DNA from: Tenacibaculum aiptasiae
GTDB taxonomy: Bacteria > Bacteroidota > Bacteroidia > Flavobacteriales > Flavobacteriaceae
Assembly (NCBI RefSeq): GCF_008806755.1
Contig: NZ_WAAU01000003.1
Coordinates: 388,996 to 452,995, forward strand
Direction of reading: 5' to 3'
DNA length: 64,000 bases
The notes under the pieces were generated by a model that made no database searches, had not been told where the DNA came from, and worked only from the letters and a program-made list of their open reading frames with translations. The number at the start of each line of letters is the position of its first letter. Position 1 is the stretch's first letter. The position numbers and the translations under genes are program-made. Shown piece by piece: positions 14,830-24,989 of the stretch.

Positions 14830-17292
14830 CAATTTAATTCCGAATACTACTCTATTTTCATTGCGTCCATTAAAGTTAGATCTAGCAAAGTCTACACGTA
14901 AAAAACGCCATTTTCCAAATCCAATATTATCTAAACCTACTGAATATTCAGAATATGGTTTGTTGCCTCCAGTAAATAGTCCTTTGGCTCCAGTAACTAA
15001 ATGGAAATTAAGTTTGTTAAGAAGAGGAACTTTACTTAATAAAGCACCTTTAAAATTGTATTCTCCATGCAATTCACCATATTTATCGTTTGTGCTTAAT
15101 TGATAGTAAGGTAACATATAAAAGTTATTTAAATAATTACTATTTGGAGCTACTAACAAACGATTTCCGTTAAAATGAGCATAATCTATAAAAGGAATGT
15201 CTTTCTTCCCTAAAAAGATGCCTCCTTTGGCTTTATATTTAAACTCTCCCCAGTTTCCTAGAGAAATTCTTTGGTTTAATTGTGAATAGATAACATCTGA
15301 ATTCCATTCAGAATTATCTGCCCCGAAATTCTTTTTGTAACCAATAAATAGCGAAGGGTATTTTCTACTACTTACATTATACTTTCCATTAGGATACGAT
15401 AAGTATTTTTGACCAAATTGAATATTTGCACCAAGAGTAAACGACCATATTTTATGTGGCGTAAATGAAGATGTAAAATTAGTTGGGTCTTGTGGGTTGT
15501 TAGACGTGTATTCTACATTACTTTTTGGAAACATTACATAATCTGTAGTGTTAAATAATGGCTTTCTGTTTGCATATTCTAATGAAGTAGACATGCGTAA
15601 ACCATTAACAACTTCTTGTGAAAAAGAAACCCTAGCAAAATCTTTTTCATAAATTTTCATGTAATTTCTTTCAAAAAGTACTGAACTAATAGTGTTCCAA
15701 AATCTAGAAATAGGTCTTTTTGCATTAAACTGGGCTGTTGTTCTACCTCCAGAAATATTTAATATTGGTCGAGTAGTATTGTTCCATTTGTAATAAAAAT
15801 AACCAGTAGGTCTTATTTTTTTATCAGAGATACCATAATTGATGTTTGCACTAGCACCAAAGTTTTTACCTTTTTTATTTAGCGTTTTATAATAGTTAAT
15901 ACCGATAGACGAATTCCATCCTTGAACAGTATTAAAACTTATGTTTTCTATAGGAGAAGAAAAGCTAAGTCCCCATTTTTCATAAGTGTTATTGTATGAA
16001 TAACCAGAAAGAACATTTAAAATTTTAAACTTATTCTGTTTAGTGTCTACGGAATCTAAATACTTTTTTGATTTTCGTTTAGTTTTAATACTATCTTTTA
16101 ATTTATAATCAGCAATCTCTTCATTGGTTAAGGTTACAGGGCGTATTTTATTCCAATAAACTGTATCTTTTTCTGTAGCGTTTTCAGCAAAAGATAAAAT
16201 TTCACTTCCAAAATACTTGTTAGAAAAATCAGGTTCAAAATTATAATTAGAATACGCAGCAGAAAAACGCCCATTAAAATTAAAACCAAACATTCCTGCT
16301 TTAAAATCTATAGTTTGAGTTACTGGAACCCAAGCTTTATTTTTATTAGAGTAATTATAGTTTTGTTTAATTTTTAAAGTGTCAATCATTGGCATACTTA
16401 CTTGTGCACCAGTAACAACAACATCGGCTCCATAAATAGCCCAATCATCTTCAACAATATAGATGTGACCACTAAAAACTCGATCGTTTTTTCTTTTGGG
16501 TAATAATTGAATTTTACTAATCAAATTACCATTTTTATCATAAAAAGTTCCAGCTAATTTGTAGTTGTAATAACCAAAAGCACCATTAGCAATTGGAGAA
16601 ACCATTTGAGCATCGGCTAGGTTAAATGAGTTCTCATAAAAGTTAAAATCAACTTCCTCTGCTTGATTAAAGCTAATTCCATTATCACTACCAGAAACTT
16701 TAGAAGCTATAATATGCTCTTTGAAGTTTTTAGGTTTTTTTTGAAATGAAATTTTAGAAATGGTTTCAGACAAATAAACTATACCGCTTCTGGTAGAATC
16801 TAAGCCACCACCCATATCACCAATTTCTTGACCTAAGAATTTTTTAGGAAGGTTTTTTACTTTAAATAATCCACGAGAATAAAAATCGGCTTTGTATCGC
16901 CCAAATTTATCTGTGTTCTTGCTTTTGCTAGCAATGGCGTTTCTAATAATTCTATTAGCAGGATTTTCTTTAGACGAAATCAATACTTCATCTAAAGCAA
17001 CTTCTTCTTCTGAAAGTTGAACATCTAAACTATAAGGAAAAGAGCTAATGTTAACTTTCTTTTTAATTGTTTTGTATCCTAAGATTTGATAAACAATAGT
17101 ATGTTCTCCTTTTTTACTAATGGCTAATTCATAATCACCATTATCATTTGTGGTTGTTCCGGTAATAGAATTTTCTAGATAGACACTAACAAAAGATAAA
17201 GGTTTGTTAGTATTACTGGTTACTTTTCCTCTAATTTGAGAAAAAGTAATATTAGTAAGTGTTAAAAACAGTAGCGTAATTGTTTTTTTCAT
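14827..17292 (-). CDS. DUF5686 / carboxypeptidase-regulatory-like outer-membrane protein
   Basis: This 821-residue protein has a signal peptide (MKKTITLLFLTLTNITFSQ). A CarboxypepD_reg-like beta-sandwich follows (RGKVTSNTNKPLSFVSVYLE, about residues 20-100), then a long region and beta-barrel of the DUF5686 type common in Bacteroidota, ending in the FGIKL outer-membrane signature. Its role is unknown; the architecture suggests an outer-membrane barrel with a periplasmic domain but no TonB plug. The frame extends to 17334. I choose ATG 17292 because it begins the signal peptide and leaves a 24-base spacer from the -7 box at 17317-17324. Confidence 0.88.
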   Translation of the reverse strand: MKKTITLLFLTLTNITFSQIRGKVTSNTNKPLSFVSVYLENSITGTTTNDNGDYELAISKKGEHTIVYQILGYKTIKKKVNISSFPYSLDVQLSEEEVALDEVLISSKENPANRIIRNAIASKSKNTDKFGRYKADFYSRGLFKVKNLPKKFLGQEIGDMGGGLDSTRSGIVYLSETISKISFQKKPKNFKEHIIASKVSGSDNGISFNQAEEVDFNFYENSFNLADAQMVSPIANGAFGYYNYKLAGTFYDKNGNLISKIQLLPKRKNDRVFSGHIYIVEDDWAIYGADVVVTGAQVSMPMIDTLKIKQNYNYSNKNKAWVPVTQTIDFKAGMFGFNFNGRFSAAYSNYNFEPDFSNKYFGSEILSFAENATEKDTVYWNKIRPVTLTNEEIADYKLKDSIKTKRKSKKYLDSVDTKQNKFKILNVLSGYSYNNTYEKWGLSFSSPIENISFNTVQGWNSSIGINYYKTLNKKGKNFGASANINYGISDKKIRPTGYFYYKWNNTTRPILNISGGRTTAQFNAKRPISRFWNTISSVLFERNYMKIYEKDFARVSFSQEVVNGLRMSTSLEYANRKPLFNTTDYVMFPKSNVEYTSNNPQDPTNFTSSFTPHKIWSFTLGANIQFGQKYLSYPNGKYNVSSRKYPSLFIGYKKNFGADNSEWNSDVIYSQLNQRISLGNWGEFKYKAKGGIFLGKKDIPFIDYAHFNGNRLLVAPNSNYLNNFYMLPYYQLSTNDKYGELHGEYNFKGALLSKVPLLNKLNFHLVTGAKGLFTGGNKPYSEYSVGLDNIGFGKWRFLRVDFARSNFNGRNENRVVFGIKL

Positions 17293-17316
17293 AGTTGGGT
17301 TTAATTGAATTTGAAA

Positions 17317-17324
17317 CAAACATA
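17317..17324 (-). promoter_or_regulatory. -7 box TATGTTTG for the DUF5686 gene
   Basis: This is an exact TAnnTTTG match on the minus strand, 24 bases before ATG 17292. Confidence 0.5.
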
Positions 17325-17425
17325 TATGTTGCAAATTCTTAATTATGTTTATAAGCTGTTAAATAATTGACAAAGAATTATTAAAGTTATAGACGCCAAT
17401 ATTTTTAAAACAGTTGCCTGAGTTT

Positions 17426-20014
17426 TTAATTACCTCCTTTTTTCTTTTTTTTCTTTCCAAATAAACCACCTAAAACATCAGTTACTTTCTTAACGGTTTT
17501 GTCAGTTTTACTAGTTGAGTCTTTCTTTTTATTGCCTAATAAATTACCTAAAGTATTTTTAACAAGATTTTCCTTTTGGCGTTGTACTAACTCTTGAGTT
17601 AATTTAGTAACAGAAGAAGATAAATCTGTTTTTATCGTAGGACTAGTCATACTACCTGTTAGGTTTGCTGTAACTGGAACTGTAATATTTTGATCTTTTG
17701 CACTTAGTTTTGATAATATTCCTTGAACATCACTTCCTAAATATTTTGCAGGAACATCAAACGTTATATTATAATTCATCGTTTGATCAAAACCATGAGT
17801 ACCGCCAACATTAATGCCAATATCTTTGTATTTTAACTTAAAAGGAGATACTTCTACTTGCCCCTTTTTAAATGATAAATGAGTTTTAATATCAGTTAAG
17901 TCTAATTTAGTTAAATCGATAAAAGATAATTTATCGTTTAATAAACTTAAAGCTTTTGTTTTTTCCGGATTAATCTTAGTAGTTAACAATTCAGCCAAGG
18001 CTTTACCAGAAATTGAAGTTAAATTTGGAGTAAAATCAGTATTTAAATCTCCAGATAAATTAATGTCTGAATTTAATTTACCATTCATAGCACCAGCAAT
18101 TGGACTTAGCGATTGTAGTAAATCTAAACTATTAAATGATTGAGCAATATCAAACGATTTGATTCCTAGTTTTACATCAAAAGTTGGTTGTTTTTTCTGT
18201 GTGTTCACTTCACCATTTAAGGCTATTTTACCGTTAAAAATGCCTGCATTTACATTTTGTAAAGTAGCTTTTTCATCTTTCAATAATAAAGTACCTTTTA
18301 CATTTCGTAGTTTTAAATTATCGTAATAAACAGTTTTAGCATCAGCAAATATTTTGCAATCTAAAAAAGCAGGAATCATTAAAGATTCTGTTGGCTTTTC
18401 TTCTTTCGGAGTGTCTTCTTTCTTTTCTGTTGGATTAGTATTTTCTTGCATAAAGTCACTAACATAAAAAGAGTTTGAATTCACTTTAAAATCACCTTGT
18501 AATTTTTTATTTGAAAGTAAAAAGCCTAATAGATTTTGAATTTTACCAGTCGCATTAATATCACTCTTACCTGTATTTGCGTCAAATTTTGTTAAAGAAA
18601 TAGTCGTTGGAGTAAAATCTACTTTGGTGTTTTTTATATTAATAGGGTTAACAATATCTTTAGAAGAAAAAACAAAATCACTTACTTCAATATGCCCATT
18701 GTTCTTAATTCTATTCAAGTTACTTTTTTGAATTGCATCTAAATCGAATTTGGTATGTAAGTTTGCTTTTAAAATACCTCTTAGCTCATTTTTTAAATCA
18801 ACAGGGTAAGCCTTGTTTATGTTAGCTAAGTTTAATGTTCCGTTTAGTGTTGCATTTATAAGTGGATTTGTAGTTAAATTATGTACACTACCTTTTCCTG
18901 AAAAAGTGTCTTCATCAATTTTAAATGATAACCCTGCGATGTTTACATACGTATTTTGCGTTTTACCTGTAGTGTTTTTTATTTGTGCGTCAATATTGAT
19001 GTTTCTTACAGTTTTAGGTAAATCTGGATACTTGAATGATGCATTTTTTGATGAAAGAGTAATGTCTAATTTAGGAATATTCGAGTTATCAATAATACCA
19101 TTAACTTTACCGTTAACGCTAAAGTTACCAGAAGTGGTAACATTGGCAATGTTTTTAGTATATGCTTCAGGAATTAAACCTAAAAAGTTTTTAAAATCAG
19201 ATGAAGGAGTTTTAAAGTTAATATCAACTTCTTGATTGTTCTTATTTATTTGAACATATCCATCAAAAATTAAAGGTAAGTTATTCAGTTTTGCTTCATT
19301 CTTTAAAAATGAAAATTTCTGATTTACCAAATCCATTCCCAAAATAGCATCTAATTGAATTTTCTGATTTTTAGCATACGAAGTACCATCCATGCCAAAA
19401 GAAATTAGAGTAGATGTTTTGGTGTCTAGCTCCATATTAGACTGAGAAAAATCACCGCTTCCAGAATGATTAAAATCATTTAAGCTAAGATGCATTTTTC
19501 CTTTCTTATCAGTATACTTAATGGCTGTATTTGAAATATTATAAGAATCAATAGAAAGTCCAAAATTAGAAGAACTAGTATTTTCTGTAGTTGTTTCTTG
19601 TGTTACTTCTTTAGGTTTAGAGATGTCATAATTTGCATTTCCATTTTTATCAACCAAAACATTCACTTTTGCATTATCAATAGAAAAAGATTTTATATTC
19701 AGTTGATCTGTACTACTTTTAAAAAGTTCAGTTAATCTTAAGTTTAAACGAATATCGTTTGCATATAATAAAGTATCACCCTCAAAAGGTTTGTTATTTA
19801 TAACGGTTGTATTTGAAAGTTGAACCGAAATATTAGGGAAATTTCTAATTAAACTTAGGTTAGCATCACTAAAATCAACTTTAGCATTAACATTATTGTT
19901 TACAGTCTGTTTAACCAAACCAATTATCTTGTCTTGGAACAATAAAGGAATACTTACAAGAATAACAAAGATTGCTATTACAACTCCTAAAACTATTTTA
20001 TAAATCTTTTTCAT
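17426..20014 (-). CDS. AsmA-like protein (bacterial lipid-transport bridge family)
   Basis: This 862-residue protein has an N-terminal inner-membrane helix (IYKIVLGVVIAIFVILVSIPLLF) followed directly by an AsmA-type start of beta sheet (VDFSDANLSLIRNFPNISVQL). A long repetitive beta-strand body and the conserved C-terminal AsmA_2-like region (MNYNITFDVPAKYLG, PVTANLTGSMTSPTIKTDL) follow. AsmA/TamB/YhdP proteins are thought to form grooves that carry phospholipids between membranes. The extreme C-terminus is very basic, with a run of six lysines then GGN, encoded by an A-rich tract next to the stop. It stands alone, convergent with nothing and divergent from queG. Confidence 0.88.
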   Translation of the reverse strand: MKKIYKIVLGVVIAIFVILVSIPLLFQDKIIGLVKQTVNNNVNAKVDFSDANLSLIRNFPNISVQLSNTTVINNKPFEGDTLLYANDIRLNLRLTELFKSSTDQLNIKSFSIDNAKVNVLVDKNGNANYDISKPKEVTQETTTENTSSSNFGLSIDSYNISNTAIKYTDKKGKMHLSLNDFNHSGSGDFSQSNMELDTKTSTLISFGMDGTSYAKNQKIQLDAILGMDLVNQKFSFLKNEAKLNNLPLIFDGYVQINKNNQEVDINFKTPSSDFKNFLGLIPEAYTKNIANVTTSGNFSVNGKVNGIIDNSNIPKLDITLSSKNASFKYPDLPKTVRNINIDAQIKNTTGKTQNTYVNIAGLSFKIDEDTFSGKGSVHNLTTNPLINATLNGTLNLANINKAYPVDLKNELRGILKANLHTKFDLDAIQKSNLNRIKNNGHIEVSDFVFSSKDIVNPINIKNTKVDFTPTTISLTKFDANTGKSDINATGKIQNLLGFLLSNKKLQGDFKVNSNSFYVSDFMQENTNPTEKKEDTPKEEKPTESLMIPAFLDCKIFADAKTVYYDNLKLRNVKGTLLLKDEKATLQNVNAGIFNGKIALNGEVNTQKKQPTFDVKLGIKSFDIAQSFNSLDLLQSLSPIAGAMNGKLNSDINLSGDLNTDFTPNLTSISGKALAELLTTKINPEKTKALSLLNDKLSFIDLTKLDLTDIKTHLSFKKGQVEVSPFKLKYKDIGINVGGTHGFDQTMNYNITFDVPAKYLGSDVQGILSKLSAKDQNITVPVTANLTGSMTSPTIKTDLSSSVTKLTQELVQRQKENLVKNTLGNLLGNKKKDSTSKTDKTVKKVTDVLGGLFGKKKKKKGGN

Positions 20015-20106
20015 GATTAAAAAGGTTGATTTTATATACTAACGAACAAAGGTCTGCATTTATTTGTTAAACAAAAGTGAATAAAATAATAAAATAAAAC
20101 TTTTGT

Positions 20107-20114
20107 TAATTTTG
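20107..20114 (+). promoter_or_regulatory. -7 box TAATTTTG that fixes the queG start
   Basis: This is an exact TAnnTTTG match. Any queG start upstream of about 20119 would lie before the transcription start, so the TTG at 20133 is preferred. Confidence 0.55.
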
Positions 20115-20132
20115 CGCCATAAAATAAGTGTT

Positions 20133-21059
20133 TTGAACCATAAAGAGCAATATTCCAAATTTATAAAAGAACAGGCAAAAAGATTAGGTTTTTTGGCTTG
20201 TGGTATTGCTAAAGCTGATTTTTTAGAAGAGGAAGCTCCACGCTTAGAAGAATGGTTGAATAATAATAACCATGGTGAAATGCGCTATATGGAAAACCAT
20301 TTTGATAAACGTTTAGACCCTAGGTTGTTAGTTGAAGGAGCTAAATCTGTTATATCATTGTCATACAATTATTTTCCAGAAAAGGTTCAGAGTGATGATA
20401 GTTATAAGATTTCTAAATATGCTTATGGTCAGGATTATCATCATGTAATAAAAGAAAAACTTAGAGAGTTGTTATCGCTAATTAATGATGAAATTGGAGA
20501 AGTTTCAGGTCGTTGTTTTGTTGATTCAGCTCCAGTGTTAGAAAGAGCTTGGGCAGAAAAGGCTGGTTTGGGTTGGAATGGAAAGCATACATTATTAATT
20601 CAAAAACAACAAGGCTCATTTTTCTTCTTGGCAGAATTAATAATTGATTTAGAGCTTGAATATGATTATGCTTTTCAAACAGATCATTGTGGAAAGTGTA
20701 CTCGTTGTATAGATGCTTGTCCAACTCAAGCAATTTTACCAAATAACACTGTAGATGGAAGTAAATGTATATCCTATTTTACAATTGAATTAAAAGATGC
20801 TATTCCTACTGAGTTTAAAGGAATGAATGAAGATTGGATGTTTGGTTGTGATGTTTGTCAGGATGTGTGTCCGTGGAATCGTTTTTCAAAACCACATTCA
20901 GAACCTTTGTTCGCACCTCAGGGGGACTTGTTAGAAATGACACAACGTGATTGGAAAGAATTAACACAAGAAACGTTTAGTAAAGTGTTTAAAAAGTCGG
21001 CGGTGAAAAGGACTAAATTTTCTGGTTTAACAAGAAATATCTCTTTTTTGAGTGAATAA
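20133..21059 (+). CDS. queG: Epoxyqueuosine reductase QueG
   Basis: QueG makes the last step of queuosine synthesis, reducing epoxyqueuosine in tRNA with a cobalamin cofactor and two [4Fe-4S] clusters. The C-terminal half shows both cluster motifs: [13 protein letters not shown] and [10 protein letters not shown]. Upstream, [27 protein letters not shown] is the classic QueG block with the catalytic Asp. No ATG lies in the open frame before the conserved part. I choose TTG 20133 (308 residues, [10 protein letters not shown]), which lies 18 bases after a -7 box and gives the family's usual length. Confidence 0.94.
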   Translation: MNHKEQYSKFIKEQAKRLGFLACGIAKADFLEEEAPRLEEWLNNNNHGEMRYMENHFDKRLDPRLLVEGAKSVISLSYNYFPEKVQSDDSYKISKYAYGQDYHHVIKEKLRELLSLINDEIGEVSGRCFVDSAPVLERAWAEKAGLGWNGKHTLLIQKQQGSFFFLAELIIDLELEYDYAFQTDHCGKCTRCIDACPTQAILPNNTVDGSKCISYFTIELKDAIPTEFKGMNEDWMFGCDVCQDVCPWNRFSKPHSEPLFAPQGDLLEMTQRDWKELTQETFSKVFKKSAVKRTKFSGLTRNISFLSE

Positions 21060-21063
21060 ATAA

Positions 21064-21093
21064 AAGCTACCTGAATATGAAATTCAGATAGCT
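21064..21093. terminator. Terminator between convergent queG and PAS gene
   Basis: A 12-bp stem with one mismatch (AGCTACCTGAAT/ATTCAGATAGCT) encloses a 5-base loop. It is followed by a T-rich run on both strands, better on the minus side (TTTTATTTATT). Confidence 0.7.
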
Positions 21094-21103
21094 CTCATTT
21101 CTC

Positions 21104-21742
21104 TTAGAGAAAATCACCAAAGAAAAACCAGTTTAAACTTTTTTTAATTTTACTTGGTTGTTCTTCTGTTTCGTTTTGTGTTTGTGATTGATTGCTTTTC
21201 TTTTCTTTTAAAGACTCTTGCTCAAATAAGTCTACAACAAATTCATCATAGGTTTTACCTTCTTCTTTCAAATAAGCATCAAAATATAATTCACTTGCTT
21301 TTTCACCTTTTATTTTTTCAATATCTAAAAGAGTTTTGTAAAGAGGTTCAATCTTTTTAATAACACTTTCTGGTACGGCTTTTCTACGGCCTGTGTAACC
21401 AGTCATTTTGCCATTATCATCTTTGTCAATAGTAAAGTCGGTAATTACCCAGTAATACCTTCCAGTTCTAGTTAGGTTTTTTACAATAGCATGAAAGTTT
21501 TCACCTTTCTTTAAAGAATCCCATAAAACTTTGAATGCAACTTTAGGCATGTCGGGATGTCTAATGATATTGTGTGGTTCACCTATCAGTTCAATTTTAT
21601 TGTATTCAGAAACTTCTTCAAAAGTATCGTTCATGTATAAAATTGTTCCGTGAAGGTCGGTTTTACTAATAATAATTTCGCTTTTGTTCCATTTGACTTC
21701 TTCATCAATAATGGTTGTTGGCCTGAGGGATATTTTTGTCAT
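21104..21742 (-). CDS. Aer-type PAS domain protein, copy 1
   Basis: This 212-residue soluble protein has one PAS domain at about residues 20-125, strikingly like the flavin-binding PAS of the E. coli aerotaxis receptor Aer. Shared features are MNDTFEEVSEYNKIELIGEPHN, RHPDMPKVAF (Arg61, His62, Asp64, the FAD-contacting triad in Aer), IVKNLTRTGRYYWV and a trailing EPLYK. No HAMP, kinase, GGDEF or methyl-accepting region follows. After a charged linker it ends in LNWFFFGDFL, identical in copy 2. Binding of FAD and redox sensing are inferred. It is adjacent to a paralogue with its own -7 box. Confidence 0.88.
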   Translation of the reverse strand: MTKISLRPTTIIDEEVKWNKSEIIISKTDLHGTILYMNDTFEEVSEYNKIELIGEPHNIIRHPDMPKVAFKVLWDSLKKGENFHAIVKNLTRTGRYYWVITDFTIDKDDNGKMTGYTGRRKAVPESVIKKIEPLYKTLLDIEKIKGEKASELYFDAYLKEEGKTYDEFVVDLFEQESLKEKKSNQSQTQNETEEQPSKIKKSLNWFFFGDFL

Positions 21743-21763
21743 TTAACACTAATTTAGTCTAAA

Positions 21764-21771
21764 CAAAAATA
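21764..21771 (-). promoter_or_regulatory. -7 box TATTTTTG for PAS copy 1
   Basis: This is an exact TAnnTTTG match on the minus strand, 21 bases before the ATG at 21742, so copy 1 appears to be transcribed separately from copy 2. Confidence 0.5.
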
Positions 21772-21847
21772 ATAAAACTAACAGAACAGTAACCTTAAAT
21801 TTTAGATAAAAAGTTACTGTTTTTTACTATTGTGAAAAGTTTAAAGA

Positions 21848-22480
21848 TTAAAGGAAATCACCGAAGAAAAACCAATTTAACCCTTTTTTTAGTTTGCTTG
21901 TTTCTTCTTCCTCTTCTACTTTTTGACTATCTGCGATTGCTTTTTGTTCTTTAGATTTCTCTTGTTCAAATAAATCTACAACAAACTCATCATAGCTTTT
22001 ACCAACCTCTTCTTTTAGGTAAGCTTCAAAATATAATTCACTTGCTTTTTCACCTTTCATATTTTCTATGTCTAATAGTGTTTTGTATAAAGGTTCAATT
22101 TTCTTTACAACACTATCAGGAACAGCTTTTCTTCTTGCGGTGTATCCAGTAACTTCTCCATCATCATTTTTGTCAATAACAAAATCAGTAATAACCCAAT
22201 AATATCTTCCTGTTCTGGTTAGGTTTTTTACTATGGCGTGGTAGTTTTCTTCTCTTTTTAAGGCATCCCATAATGCTTTAAATGCAACTTTAGGCATATC
22301 GGGGTGTCTAATAATATTGTGTGGTTCGCCAATTAATTCAATAGGACTGTATTCACATGTGTTAGCAAAAACATCGTTAGCATATAAAATGGTGCCATAT
22401 GTATCGGTTTTACTTACAATGGTTTTGGTTTTGTCCCATTTTACTTCTTCGTCGATTATTTGTCGTGGGGGAGTATTCAT
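21848..22480 (-). CDS. Aer-type PAS domain protein, copy 2
   Basis: This 210-residue paralogue of the preceding gene has the same layout: PAS domain at about residues 18-120 with RHPDMPKVAF (Arg58, His59, Asp61), the GRYYWVITDFVIDK strand, the TARRKAVPDS segment and the helical KIEPLYKTLLDIE. A Glu/Lys-rich linker and the same C-terminal LNWFFFGDFL follow. The linker and N-terminus are the most diverged parts. The 105-base gap between the copies contains the promoter of copy 1. Known: this PAS type senses cellular redox through FAD in Aer. Inferred: the same here, with an unknown output partner docking at the shared C-terminal peptide. Confidence 0.88.
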   Translation of the reverse strand: MNTPPRQIIDEEVKWDKTKTIVSKTDTYGTILYANDVFANTCEYSPIELIGEPHNIIRHPDMPKVAFKALWDALKREENYHAIVKNLTRTGRYYWVITDFVIDKNDDGEVTGYTARRKAVPDSVVKKIEPLYKTLLDIENMKGEKASELYFEAYLKEEVGKSYDEFVVDLFEQEKSKEQKAIADSQKVEEEEETSKLKKGLNWFFFGDFL

Positions 22481-22510
22481 AGTTTTGAAAATTTAGATTG
22501 AATAATACTG

Positions 22511-22518
22511 CAAAATTA
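22511..22518 (-). promoter_or_regulatory. -7 box TAATTTTG for PAS copy 2
   Basis: This is an exact TAnnTTTG match on the minus strand, 30 bases before ATG 22480. It is divergent from the malic enzyme promoter. Confidence 0.5.
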
Positions 22519-22587
22519 AATTGAAAATTAAACGACAAACATGATTTTTATCATGTTAGAAATTATTTTTACTAAATAACAAAAACG

Positions 22588-22595
22588 TATATTTG
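22588..22595 (+). promoter_or_regulatory. -7 box TATATTTG for the malic enzyme gene
   Basis: This is an exact TAnnTTTG match, 27 bases before the ATG at 22623. Confidence 0.55.
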
Positions 22596-22622
22596 TAGGT
22601 TCAAACAAACAATATCAAACCT

Positions 22623-24905
22623 ATGAGTGATTCTAGAAAAAGGCGCGAAGCTTTACTATATCATGCAAAACCAAAACCGGGGAAAATAGCAGTTGTACCT
22701 ACTAAAAAGTATGCTACACAGCACGATTTGTCTTTAGCTTATTCGCCAGGAGTAGCAGAACCTTGTTTAGAAATAGCAAAAGATAAAAACAACGTTTACA
22801 AATACACAGCAAAAAGTAATCTTGTAGCTGTTATTTCTAACGGAACAGCGGTTTTAGGTTTAGGAGATATAGGCCCAGAGGCGTCTAAACCTGTAATGGA
22901 GGGAAAAGGTTTACTATTTAAGATTTTTGCCGATATCGATGTTTTTGATATCGAAGTTGATGCAACAGACGTAGATAAATTTGTAGAAACAGTTAAAGCT
23001 ATTGCTCCAACTTTTGGAGGAATTAACTTAGAAGATATCAAAGCTCCTGAAGCTTTTGAAATAGAAAGAAGATTAAAAGAGGAATTAGACATTCCTGTAA
23101 TGCACGATGATCAGCATGGAACTGCGATTATATCTGCAGCAGCATTGAAAAACGCTTTAGAAATTATCAAGAAAGATATTTCAGATATTCAGATAGTTGT
23201 AAATGGAGCAGGAGCAGCCGCAATTTCATGTACACGTTTATATTTAGCATTAGGAGCTAAAAGAGAAAACGTTGTAATGTGCGATAGTAAAGGAGTTATT
23301 AGAAAAGATAGAGATAATTTAACTCCACAAAAAGAAGAGTTTGCAACTGATAAAGATGTAAATACTTTAGAGGAAGCAATGCATAATGCAGATGTTTTTA
23401 TAGGGTTGTCAAAAGGAAATGTAGTATCTCCAGAGATGTTATTATCAATGGCAAAAGACCCTATTGTATTTGCTATGGCGAATCCGGAACCAGAAATAGC
23501 TTACGACTTAGCAGTTGAAACTAGAGACGATATAATAATGGCTACTGGTAGATCAGACCATCCTAATCAAGTTAATAACGTACTTGGATTTCCATTTATT
23601 TTTAGAGGGGCTTTAGATGTTAGAGCAACTAAAATTAATGAAGAAATGAAGATGGCTGCCGTACATGCTTTAGCAGATTTAGCTAAAAAGTCAGTGCCAG
23701 AACAAGTTAATATTGTATACGATGAAGTAAGTTTATCGTTTGGTAGAGATTATATTATTCCAAAACCATTTGATCCAAGATTAATCTATGAAATTCCACC
23801 AGCAATTGCTAAAGCAGCAATAGAATCTGGAGTAGCTCAAGAACCAATAACAGATTGGGATAAATATCGTGATGAGTTAATGGATCGTTCAGGAACAGGA
23901 AGTAAAGAAATCCGTTTATTACATAATAGAGCTAAGAAAGACCCTAAGAAAGTTGTTTTTGCTGAGGCAGATCATTTAGATGTATTAAAAGCAGCACAAA
24001 GAGTTCATGATGAAAAAATAGGTATCCCTATTTTATTAGGAAGAAAGGAAGTTATTTTAGAATTGAAAAAAGAATTAGGATTTGATGCCGACGTTCTTAT
24101 CATCGATCCTAAAACAGATGTAGAAAAAGAAAGAAGAGATCGTTATGCTGAAGCTTTCTGGAAAACTAGACAACGTAAAGGGGTTACATTGTTAGAAGCA
24201 AAAAAATGGATGCGTGAGCGTAATTATTTTGCAGCAATGATGGTGAATACTGGAGAAGCAGATGCTTTAATTACTGGATACTCAAGATCATATTCTTCAG
24301 TAGTAAAACCAATGTTGACTTTAATAGAAAAAGATAAAGGGGTTACTCGTGTAGCAGCAACTAATATGATGCTAACAAAGCAAGGTCCAATGTTCTTAGC
24401 AGATACAACGATAAACATTAATCCGACAGCAAAAGATTTATCAAAAATTAGTCAATTAACATCTGTGTTAGCAAAAATGTTTGGTATGAAACCGCATATA
24501 GCAATGCTAGGTTTTTCTAATTTTGGTTCATCAATATCTGAAACTTCTGTAAAAATTAGAGAAGCTGTTTCGTATATCCACCGTCATAATCCAAATGTAA
24601 TTGTAGATGGAGAATTACAAGCAGATTTTGCATTAAATCCAGAGTTGTTAGCAAAAGAGTTTCCGTTTTCAAAACTAAATGGTAAAAGAGCAAATATTTT
24701 AATTTTCCCTAATTTAGAATCAGCAAACATTACTTATAAGTTAATGAAGCAAGTTGATGGAGTGGAGTCGATAGGACCTATTTTATTAGGGATGAGTAAA
24801 CCAGTTCATATTTTACAGTTAGGAGCAAGTGTAGATGAAATGGTTAATATGGCAGCTGTAGCTGTTGTTGATGCTCAAAATAAGGCAAGAAAACAAAATA
24901 AATAA
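22623..24905 (+). CDS. maeB: NADP-dependent malic enzyme with phosphotransacetylase domain (MaeB type)
   Basis: This 760-residue cytoplasmic enzyme converts malate to pyruvate, CO2 and NADPH. The N-terminal malic enzyme part (about residues 1-420) shows [12 protein letters not shown], the catalytic block [10 protein letters not shown], the dinucleotide motif VVNGAGAAA and [25 protein letters not shown]. The C-terminal 330 residues (from [16 protein letters not shown]) match the phosphate acetyltransferase fold found in MaeB enzymes, where it is regulatory. Length and order match MaeB exactly. It is a single gene with its own -7 box, divergent from the PAS pair. Confidence 0.95.
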   Translation: MSDSRKRREALLYHAKPKPGKIAVVPTKKYATQHDLSLAYSPGVAEPCLEIAKDKNNVYKYTAKSNLVAVISNGTAVLGLGDIGPEASKPVMEGKGLLFKIFADIDVFDIEVDATDVDKFVETVKAIAPTFGGINLEDIKAPEAFEIERRLKEELDIPVMHDDQHGTAIISAAALKNALEIIKKDISDIQIVVNGAGAAAISCTRLYLALGAKRENVVMCDSKGVIRKDRDNLTPQKEEFATDKDVNTLEEAMHNADVFIGLSKGNVVSPEMLLSMAKDPIVFAMANPEPEIAYDLAVETRDDIIMATGRSDHPNQVNNVLGFPFIFRGALDVRATKINEEMKMAAVHALADLAKKSVPEQVNIVYDEVSLSFGRDYIIPKPFDPRLIYEIPPAIAKAAIESGVAQEPITDWDKYRDELMDRSGTGSKEIRLLHNRAKKDPKKVVFAEADHLDVLKAAQRVHDEKIGIPILLGRKEVILELKKELGFDADVLIIDPKTDVEKERRDRYAEAFWKTRQRKGVTLLEAKKWMRERNYFAAMMVNTGEADALITGYSRSYSSVVKPMLTLIEKDKGVTRVAATNMMLTKQGPMFLADTTININPTAKDLSKISQLTSVLAKMFGMKPHIAMLGFSNFGSSISETSVKIREAVSYIHRHNPNVIVDGELQADFALNPELLAKEFPFSKLNGKRANILIFPNLESANITYKLMKQVDGVESIGPILLGMSKPVHILQLGASVDEMVNMAAVAVVDAQNKARKQNK

Positions 24906-24989
24906 TTAATAAAAGTTTAAAGTCTTGATAAATAAGGTTTTCAAAAAGAAATATTTTTATTTATTTTAGGCAACTAGAAAATCAGCTGA

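Noticed and set aside
21104-22480. PAS genes as fragments of a broken chemoreceptor or kinase
   Set aside because: Both copies are complete, end in the same conserved peptide and have their own promoters; no downstream remnant of a signalling domain is present in the gap.
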